From assembly GCF_030253575.1 (NCBI RefSeq), contig NC_080560.1, positions 35,760,001 through 35,824,000 on the forward strand: a stretch of 64,000 nucleotides of DNA, in the 5' to 3' direction. This document shows, piece by piece, positions 56,341 through 64,000 of the stretch. The translations under genes were made by a program, and so were the position numbers. Origin of the DNA: Rhododendron vialii. Lineage: Eukaryota > Streptophyta > Magnoliopsida > Ericales > Ericaceae. Below the pieces are notes generated by a model, which did not search any database, was not told the origin of the DNA, and worked only from the letters and a program-made list of their open reading frames with translations. How positions within the stretch are numbered: position 1 is the first letter of the stretch; each line of letters opens with the position of its first letter.

Positions 56341-58410
56341 TATCTCTATGTATTGTCACCTCTTATGATCTAGAGAAAATGTAAAACTGAATGCAGTCCC
56401 ATCCACTCCAACCATACTCAATAGCCATCAAATTACCTTTTCATTGGTTTAGCATATTGAAGGTCACCTCAAACTATTGCTATTTGCACCACATTATTTC
56501 ATTTTTAATTTGTCTTTATTGGTGCTATTGATTTAGGTTTTGATCCGTTCTTAATTTTGTTGTCACCCCAACGTTTTCGTTCTGTCACCATCGCAAATCG
56601 TAATGATCTCCTATCAGAGTCCTTGTGTGTGCCCTTTAGCTAAGCTCGTCAGAACCAATTTGTTGTTTTTGGTGTTTATTGATGTTGGCCTCCATTGTTC
56701 AACCTTCATGATTGTTGCGTACGATATAAAACTGATGCCAACCTTTAGTCAAAAAATAACACTTAAGCTCTAACATGTGTAATTCAGTCGTATCATTTTT
56801 TTTAATTATCATATGTGACATATATCGTTAGATAGCTGATAGCCAGCATATAAAAAAACCCGTCAAATCTAATGACATGAATCCAAATATGATAACAACT
56901 TTGACAGAGCTCAATAGAGAAAAAAGATTCATGTAGTCGATCCCAATTAATTTGGACATAAGGCTTGGATTGGTTTGGACATATATCAATTCATTAGTGT
57001 TGTGGTTAAAAAGTGAACAGAAGAGTTGTGCAAAAGGAACAAATAGATCGCAATTGATAATGAAGAGCTTACAATATAGGGCATATTCTTCCCAAGAGAG
57101 AAAATAGCCAAATAGACAGGTAGGTAATTCAAAGACCCACACCTTCAAACCCCATACACGCACATAATTAAGAAGAGCATCAGTGCAACACCACACACCA
57201 ATTACTACATTTCACATAACGCAACTCACACACACTAACACCAAAAAAAAAAAACACCCCCGAACAGTGGGTGAGGAAGATTCCTTGGAGGAGAGAAACA
57301 TAGCAACAAAACAAACCAGAACAAACCCCAACAAAATCATACCCCAATAATCGACATGAGATACACCGTACTAGTTGATCTCTTAAGTTGTTCACAAGTT
57401 GTCTTCTTTCACTCCCCTTTACAGTCGTTTAATAGAGTTTAGTTCTTTTCTAATTGAACCGTCTGTTACTCGAATTAAGATCCAAGCCGTCGATTGCCGA
57501 GATAAACAGCTGCTCGGCACCGCTACCAAGCACCCCTGCTTGGTAGCATCCCCGGGTCCGGGACATTCTTAGCTTTCTGAAGTTGTAAAAAGGGTGATTT
57601 GTGAGTAAACTCCATACTCTTCCTTTCATTTGGATTTTGGTTAATATCTATGTTGGTTTAAGCTAAACACCATCATTTTGGGAAAGATTTCTTTGATAGG
57701 GAACGATTCTTGTTAACAATGATAGGTGTCTCATTTCGGGCCGCATTGCATTCTGCTAGAAACTCAAGTACTCTTATTTTCCCTTCACGTAATTTTAATA
57801 TCAGATAGGCTTGGAAAGGCTGAAGAACAAGGTTGAAAAGAACTCTTTTATCCTGCACTTGTGTCTATGGAGTAAAAATGCGATGTCAGAATGCTGAGTC
57901 GATCACGACGGTGAGTCGGTCACTCTTGTGTACTTATAATTGAGTGATCTTATCCAATCCTCCCAGCTGCAATAACTTATAGGAGTATTTGTGTATCTGA
58001 GGTTGCATTCTTGTAAACTTTTTTGTCCAAAAAAATTCAGTATTTTTTTTTAAATTTTTCATTACTTTTTGTTTAGCTTTTCGTTATAATTTTTAGGATT
58101 AATAATCCGTCTCGACAAGAGAAATCTGAAAAGTATAGAAATATGACCATTGTTGAAACAAATTTTTGTAAGATGACACTTTAGACAAAAAAAAGAACAG
58201 CTATTTGATAATTTTTTTTGTCTTCAATGACTTTTTTTATTTTTGCTTTTGGTCATAATTTTTCCCTTTTAGACTCCTCCAGTCGTGACAGATTATCAAT
58301 CCAAAATATATCAAGTTTAATAAAAATTTAGAAAAAAATACAAAAAAAAAATCTAGTTTACAAAAATGCAAGAATGCATAAACCAAATTACTCAAGTTGG
58401 AATATGTACT
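56341..58410. other. Intergenic region, nothing firmly recognised
   Basis: No gene or full element seen. A short GC-richer stretch at 57470-57560 (GCTCGGCACCGCTACCAAGC, GCTTGGTAGCATCC) contains an imperfect palindrome. A 61-codon minus frame at 57673-57858 has no recognisable domain. The missing right end of the CACTA element was looked for here and not found. Confidence 0.45.
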
Positions 58411-58414
58411 TGTT

Positions 58415-58686
58415 GGAAAATGCTACGGTGTCCACCCACCGTTTGGGAACACCATAACTTTTGGCACAATTGACCATTAAAAGGCAAACAAAACTAGTGA
58501 TGTTTATAATCAAAACCTTACAAAGGCATAATCCCCAAAATCCCCAAAATTTCTGGGGATTTTGGGAGTTATGCCTTTGTAAGGCCAATGTTATACATGT
58601 CACTGGTTTTGTTATGCCTTTTAATGGTCAGTTATGCCAAAAGTTACAGTGTCCCCAAACGGTGGGTGGACACCATAGCATTTCCT
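58415..58686. mobile_element. Foldback MITE, Mutator-like (copy A)
   Basis: The arms GGAAAATGCTACGGTGTCCA.. and ..TGGACACCATAGCATTTCC pair over about 125 bp each, with the AAAATCCCCAAAATTTCTGG loop region in the middle. Flanks GTACTTGTT (left) and GTATTTGTT (right) form a 9-bp target-site duplication with one mismatch, as in Mutator elements. Related in sequence to the next element. Confidence 0.8.
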
Positions 58687-58753
58687 GTATTTGTTTGTTA
58701 AATTCAAGGTGGCTCGAGATTGATTTATTTATTACTACTAGACACACAGACTA

Positions 58754-59073
58754 GGATGATGCTATGGTGTCTCCGGTCATTTTGGGGACACCGTAAATTT
58801 TGGCATAACTTTACCTTTATGAGCATAACTAAAACCCATTACAAGCATAACCAAACCCAAATAAGGTATAACCAAGGAATACCCAAAAAACCAACCAAGG
58901 CATAACCAAACCCAACCAAGGCATAACAAACAAGTTATGCTTTGGTATGGTTCTGTTATGCTCATAATGGTTTTGGTTATGCTCATAATAGGTTTTGGTT
59001 ATGCTCATGATGATTTTGTTATGCCAAAAGTTACGGTGTTCCCAAAATAACCGGGGACACCGAAGTCATTCCC
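58754..59073. mobile_element. Foldback MITE, Mutator-like (copy B)
   Basis: The ends GGATGATGCTATGGTGTC and GACACCGAAGTCATTCCC are inverted repeats. A perfect 9-bp target-site duplication CACAGACTA flanks it (58745-58753 and 59074-59082), the Mutator signature. The arms share GCTATGGTGTC, GGGGACACCGTAA and TTTTGGCATAAC with copy A 70 bp away. The interior is made of repeated GCATAACCAAACCCAA / TTTTGGTTATGCTCAT units in opposite orientations. Confidence 0.88.
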
Positions 59074-59175
59074 CACAGACTAATGATCTCTAAAAGTGGA
59101 TTGACGATCGAATAACTCCGAAATGCCTCTTGCAAAACAAGTCCAAATTGACCAGTGACCTGGTTGGTTGGTCGT

Positions 59176-59438
59176 TGATCTCTACAAAGTGATTTCATGC
59201 TTACCAAAAATGTATTACAGGGGTGAGATCTATACCATTTGAATCAATAAGAGGGAATGTAATGTTTAAGAAGAGTGAACAAAATTTCACTCCTCCAACG
59301 ATAGGATAACTAATTCTACTACCAACACTCTCCTTAAAAGAGGGTGAAGTTACCCTCCCTCTTATCGGTTGACATGTTGTAAATTACACCCCTGTAATAC
59401 ACTTTTTTGATAAGTATGACATCATTTTGTGGTAAGAT
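59176..59438. mobile_element. Imperfect foldback element
   Basis: The left arm (CAAAGTGATTTCATGCTTACC..AATGTATTACAGGGGTGAG) pairs with the right arm (..CACCCCTGTAATACACTT..ATAAGTATGACATCATTTTG). Pairing is interrupted by mismatches and a central unpaired region of about 120 bp. No target-site duplication established. Confidence 0.55.
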
Positions 59439-59672
59439 CCACGCTATTTCAATCAATATAAAATATAGTAATGTTCACTCTCTTTTAAGAGCATCTAAGG
59501 TCGAATATCCAAAACCATAGGGTTGCTAAAGTTAGTAATATTTTCTCAAAAAGTACTCATAGTGGCATAACCAAACTTAACAACCTCTGAGCAACTCATT
59601 AAATTTTGGCCATTGAATAATCAAAAGTAGCAACCTTTTGTCAATAACCAAATTTAGTGGTCCCCCACATTT

Positions 59673-61463
59673 TGTCACGCTCTCAATTTTCAACATAAAT
59701 AAATATACATTTCAATAAAGAACCTCACCTATCATATTTATAATATCCAAAATAGTTTTCCACTTGTTTAATTTACAAACAAGTCCCTATTTTTAAACAA
59801 TCACAACCTCAGCACTATGGCCCAAATTACCTTAGATACAAGTACAACATGTTTAGAATATTACAAACTTTAGTCAAAAGATAATTTAAGAGCAAATTAG
59901 TTACAAAAACCATCTTTAACCAAAAGTAAGTCTATTACAATGATGAATAAATAACTATATGAAATTAGCTTCCAAATTTCTTCATGTCCAAGCACACCAC
60001 AGCATGCAATCTATTGCCTGGCATTTGAACCTGAAAATAAGGATTTTGTTGAACTACACTAGCCGAGTTGAAAAATCTTTACCAATCTCATATGTAAATA
60101 TGATGATAAGTGCAAAATGAGAGGACAAGGATACGTAGTTCAAGCAAGAGATAACAATTGACTCATTGGTGTATCGACATTCATTTCAATCATTCAAACA
60201 TATGTCATTATCACAAATAGTCACACATTTCACAAAATTTATGCATTCTACAATCTCAACCCAACTTGCTAACCCAAATTTCCACATTCTGTATTTCCAC
60301 CTCTTGCGTTACCGTATAACACCACGAGGATTACCGTGTTGCCACCCCTTACGTCACGGTGATCCTTAACGACTCGGGTTACCGTATTACCACCCTTTGC
60401 ATTACGAAACTCATCTAAGTGTCCGTATTACCACCCCTTGCATTACGAGACTTCTTAAACCAACTTCCAACCCAATCAATAATTTTCTCATACAATATGC
60501 AAATTAGGGCTCCCCCATGATCACATTCATAGATGGAAACATCATACAATATACCAACATTATCACAAATGCGCCATGAACAATCACAAATACCAACAAT
60601 CAATACTATATATGCACGTAACGACGTTATAACTAAGTAATTCCTTATTCGTTCCACACTAACGGAAGACCAATGGAGCAAGGATAACATCGAATGATCA
60701 AAGGAAGTCAATTAGACATGCTTGAGGTAGGTTAGGAGGTGTCCAAAAGGGTTTAGAAGTGATCGGGGGTCAAAACAATCGACGGAGAAGCAACAGAAGC
60801 AAAACTGGACTTAAGATCCTGGTATCGATATGCACCAAAGTCGTATCGATACAACACTCTCTGACCAAAAAGATAACATTGTGGTATCGATACGACACTT
60901 AATGCGTATCGATACCACAGCGTTTCGAACAGCAAATCTGTAGGTTTTGGGATTTCAACAACAACAAGCAATATAGGCACGATGTTCATACCAAATCAAC
61001 ATATTCACACGTAAGGAAGGCAAAGAAATCCCTACCTCAAGATGATAACTAAGATCTTCGAGATTAGAACAAGCCCTAGCTTTCTTGAACTTCAAATCTT
61101 CGATCCAAGCTCAACCCAAGGATTTCCGAGCTCTAAGACACAATTAGAAGGTCAGAGGGAGGTTGATTCTTGAAGATTTTGAGAGATGGAATGGAGTTTT
61201 GAGTGAGAGGAGAGGTGAGAGAAGTAGATCGGTGGAGAGAGGGAGAGGCCGGATGAGATAGAGAGAGGTAATGGAGATAAATGATCTCCTACTCCTCACA
61301 CACCCCTGTATATACCTATGTATCTTTAAACTACACATTTATACCCTCAATTTTCAATTCTTTCACTTTAGTCCCCGATTCAATAAATCACCTAACAAAC
61401 CAAATTCTTCCAATTAGTCATTTAATAAATATTTCAAGAATTAAATTTATTCGGGTCTCTACA
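59673..61463 (-). mobile_element. Solo LTR of a Gypsy chromovirus-type (Tekay/Del-like) element
   Basis: The plus strand runs from TGTCACGCTCTCAATTTTC to GGGTCTCTACA, and a perfect 5-bp target-site duplication CATTT flanks it (59668-59672 and 61464-61468). On the minus strand the start TGTAGAGACCCGAA is typical of Tekay/Del-like LTRs, hence the strand. The LTR is 1791 bp. Inside are degenerate repeats around CCGTATTACCACCCCTTGC (60300-60455) and a pair of TATCGATAC words (60830-60920). No coding sequence. A fossil. Confidence 0.88.
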
Positions 61464-61468
61464 CATTT

Positions 61469-61780
61469 TTTCAATCAACTACTCCCATCATTACATAAAA
61501 ATCTTCTCTTTCTCATAAAAATAGTTTTTGTTTTTTTGCAAAAATAGTAAAACTGTTTTTTACTAAAAATTATTTTTTAAAAACTGTCTTTTTTTTTTTT
61601 CAAAAATTGTTATTTTAAAAAAATGTCTTTTTTTTTTCAAAAACCATTTAGTTACAACTTTTTCTTAAAAGTATTTTTTTTAAATAAAAGTTTTCAAAAA
61701 ATTATTTTCTATTTCTAATGACCTGTTTGTATTAGTTTGAAAACTATATTAAAAAAGTTGTTTTATGTGGTGACAATTTT
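61469..61780. other. Low-complexity A/T-rich spacer
   Basis: Dominated by T and A runs (TTTTTT, AAAAAT). No gene or element ends seen. Confidence 0.6.
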
Positions 61781-61782
61781 TA

Positions 61783-62055
61783 CTCCCTCCGTCCCTTTTT
61801 AAGTGTCCTGCTTCGTAATACCAACTTATTAAAAAGACATCATCATTACACATTTCACATCAATTTTTTCCTCCACTTTTCCTACTTACTCATCATCATT
61901 ACACTTTTACTCACTAACTTTTCAAAATAAAATCTACTTTTAGGGACAAAATAGACAATACACCAACTTTTACCTCCTCTAACTTTACAAAATGGACACT
62001 TATTAAGGGACAGCCCAAAATGAAATACTGGACACAAAAAAAGGGACGAAGGGAG
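61783..62055. mobile_element. Stowaway MITE (Tc1/mariner type)
   Basis: The ends CTCCCTCCGTCCC and GGGACGAAGGGAG are inverted repeats inside a TA target duplication (61781-61782 and 62056-62057). The length, 273 bp, and the end sequence are classic for Stowaway elements. Confidence 0.93.
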
Positions 62056-62545
62056 TAGTTTTTTATAAGTTGAAAAGGTGATGTGAAAGTTTTGATTATT
62101 TAATTTTGATCATGTCATTGTGGACATCTACATTGCTAACCTTAGTAACCTCTTAAATGAATAACTAAGTGATAATGTGGGAACTTTTGACTATCCATTT
62201 TTTATTATTCCACCGTGGATGCTCTAATAGGAAGTCTCATAAGAGTTGCTTTTCAGAGGAAAGTAAAAAATTTCATTGGATTTTTAGTTAAGAGATTGAA
62301 AAAGTGCAACCTGTGAGCAATTTTTCTAAATTCCTCTATGAGCAATTTTTTCAATTTTGTCTTTTTCCATCCAAACTTAACGCAGGGGGCATTTTCTTTC
62401 TTCTATAAACTAAACATACTAACTGTTAAAAAAAAAAAAAAACTAAACATACTAAAGCACATTTTCTTTACAAATTTATAGAGATGTTATTCTCCTCGTA
62501 TATTTCAATTAAAATACTCCCTTTATTTTATCAGCAATTAAAATA

Positions 62546-62782
62546 CTCCTTCAGTCCCAAAATCTTTGATCTTTTAGAAATGCGTGTCCTTTTAGATTAC
62601 TTATATTTTTTCATTTATAAAAATTTATGTGATTTAGAAAACTTTGTTTAATAGAATTAACCAAAATCTACATCAATTAGGATTCATATTACATAGTTTT
62701 TAATATTCACACTGAAACATATAGGCAATTGAAAATGACGCACTATCTAAAAAGAGTGTTTAACATTTTGAGATGGAGGGAA
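62546..62782. mobile_element. Second, diverged Stowaway-like MITE
   Basis: The left end CTCCTTCAGTCCCAAAATC and the right end GATTTTGAGATGGAGGGA-like (TTTTGAGATGGAGGGAA) match Stowaway ends with several changes; TA lies on each side. The interior words TTTGATCTTTTAGAAATG are like other plant Stowaways. Confidence 0.65.
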
Positions 62783-62864
62783 TACATTTTAGCATAAACA
62801 TTTTGATTATTACCATTAGTCTGTAGTCCAATAGTATTGCGAAAAACACACCCTGAAATGTGGT

Positions 62865-63317
62865 GTTTACTCTAGTGATTAATTTATGTAGAATAATTTT
62901 CTGATTTTACCTTTATTCAATTTTTTTTTCATTTGTTAGTTTTACGCTAAACCTTTATGTGATATGGATGAGTAAAAACGAGAGGAATCGGAAAAGAAAA
63001 ATATTTTAACTTTTACACAAGTATTTTGGAAAAAATATTCAAAGAAAAGCTCAAAAAATTATTTTTTGGATTTTTTTCTTGAATATTTTCCAAAATACTT
63101 GTTTAAAATTCACAATTATTTACTTTTCCGATTCTTCTCGTCTTTACTCACCTATATCACATAAAAAATTTAGCGTAAAAAAATGTATTACAGAGGTGAG
63201 ATCTATACCAAAATCAGGTCGCTAAATTTAGCGTAAAACTAACAAATGCAAAAAATAAAATTTAAATAAGGACAAAACCAAAAAATTATGGTACATAAGT
63301 TAATCACTAGCGTGAAT
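62865..63317. mobile_element. Foldback element about 260 bp upstream of the second PPR gene
   Basis: The left arm from CTAGTGATTAATTTATGTA (62872) pairs with the right arm ending TACATAAGTTAATCACTAG (63310), continuing inward through AACGAGAGGAATCGGAAAAG / CTTTTCCGATTCTTCTCGT to a loop near 63050. The right arm contains an extra 58-60 bp segment (about 63178-63238) that repeats TTTAGCGTAAAA on both sides. No target-site duplication resolved. Confidence 0.75.
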
Positions 63318-63578
63318 GAGGTTAGCAATTAAAAGAGGGATCATGTAAAAGTACTAAATTGCCCTTAACATGGAAAAGTTAATTCAATAGGTAAGGATAA
63401 TCTTCACATTGATAAAACACACAAAAAGAAATTGCTGTTGGATACAAGGTGAAAACCATCTTCTACTGTTTTTAATTTTTTTTTGAAAAAAAAAAGTTGA
63501 GAAATTACGACTTTGGGGACATGAAAACCATCTTTTCTACTACTCTTCCAATTTGGACAGAGAAGAAGAAAAGAGGCG

Positions 63579-64000
63579 ATGATGTCTCAGGTTGGTGTCT
63601 TTTCTCCAATCAGTCCCATGGACTCTTCCAATTTCCCAAAAGGTAATCTTCTCTCTCTACCTCCACACCCATCTCTGACTGTTTCCTTTCGTACTCATTC
63701 TCACTCTAGAAACCCTAGTTCTCCAAATACGAGTCCAGAAAACCGCCCACCACAGCCGAGAAAAAGGACCTCTGTTAACCCCAATGGACTCCGAGAAGCT
63801 CGCGAGTTTCCCAATCGGATCCCCCGAACGCGACCTTTTCCGCCCATTTTTAGTTTCACCACGGCGTTAGGGACTCTTGCGAAAAGGGGTCATTACACGG
63901 AGGCTCTCTCTCTTTTCGAAAAGTTGCGGTTACGAAGCGTTGGTGTAAATTTTTATACCTTGAACATCGCAATTAACTGTTACTGTCGCGTGAATCGAGT
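63579..64000 (+). CDS. Rf-like P-class PPR gene, 5' part (runs off the window)
   Basis: Open from ATG 63579 to the end of the window (140 codons), no stop. The product starts MMSQVGVFSPISPMDSSN, has a basic Ser/Pro-rich leader (RNPSSPNTSPENRPPQPRKR) that would suit mitochondrial import, then RTRPFPPIFSFTTALGTLAK and the first PPR motifs (HYTEALSLFEKLR, VNFYTLNIAINCYCRVNR). It is about 80% like the pseudogene at 17715-19991 residue by residue and shares its start region (GAAGARAAGAGG before the ATG). Whether the rest is intact cannot be seen. In these families members are often clustered and expand by tandem or dispersed duplication, which fits two copies 46 kb apart on the same strand. Confidence 0.85.
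   Translation, partial: MMSQVGVFSPISPMDSSNFPKGNLLSLPPHPSLTVSFRTHSHSRNPSSPNTSPENRPPQPRKRTSVNPNGLREAREFPNRIPRTRPFPPIFSFTTALGTLAKRGHYTEALSLFEKLRLRSVGVNFYTLNIAINCYCRVNR

Noticed and set aside
57470-57560. GC-rich palindromic stretch as a MITE end
   Set aside because: Only one imperfect palindrome, no partner end and no target-site duplication found.

Overview
This is nuclear DNA from a flowering plant, almost certainly a eudicot. It is AT-rich, has spliced genes with GT..AG introns, and is dominated by plant transposon families (Copia, Gypsy Tat/Ogre and Tekay-like LTRs, a TRIM, CACTA, hAT, Mutator-type foldbacks, Stowaway, L1-type LINE tails). I see no bacterial operon, CRISPR array, rRNA or tRNA gene. 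I cannot name the species.

Layout. 0-5 kb: end of a Copia element, an intact-ended hAT non-autonomous element (1419-2591) and a 2-kb Tat-like solo LTR (2969-4945). 5-15.5 kb: a tandem segmental duplication carrying two tau-class glutathione S-transferase genes on the minus strand (6300-8313 and 11115-12288) plus the start of a third, gene-less unit (15253-15540). The units have since received a hAT insertion, large foldbacks and LTR debris. 17.3-20 kb: a foldback element followed by an Rf-like (P-class) PPR pseudogene. 24.3-30 kb: a 5.7-kb Ty1/Copia element that landed in the promoter of the next gene. 30.16-33.6 kb: a complete-looking LRR receptor kinase of the Xa21/EFR group (subfamily XII, non-RD). 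35.7-42.4 kb: a non-coding Copia-derived LTR array with three insertions in it (a CACTA piece, a perfect-ended TRIM, a hAT element). 47.2-56.3 kb: a degraded CACTA transposon on the minus strand (Transposase_24-type protein and TNP2 transposase pieces), itself broken by LINE pieces, a Tat/Ogre-like LTR and a relic of the receptor-kinase promoter. 58.4-63.3 kb: several foldbacks and MITEs and a Tekay-like solo LTR. 63.58 kb to the end: the open 5' part of a second Rf-like PPR gene, paralogous to the pseudogene at 17.7 kb.

The host genes are of the kinds that expand in tandem in plants (GSTU detoxification enzymes, Rf-like PPRs, immune-type receptor kinases). There is no sign that they act together as one pathway. 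What the window shows best is history. Target-site duplications and paralogous empty sites let several insertions be dated relative to each other: GST duplication before the intron hAT, promoter duplication versus Copia insertion, and LTR array before TRIM and hAT. I found no convincing new molecular system. The most unusual items are the promoter relic embedded in LINE and CACTA debris, the LTR-internal-LTR-internal array with palindrome clusters in its U3, and the shared module between two unrelated-looking foldbacks.

All calls come from reading the sequence by eye; no database search or alignment program was run.
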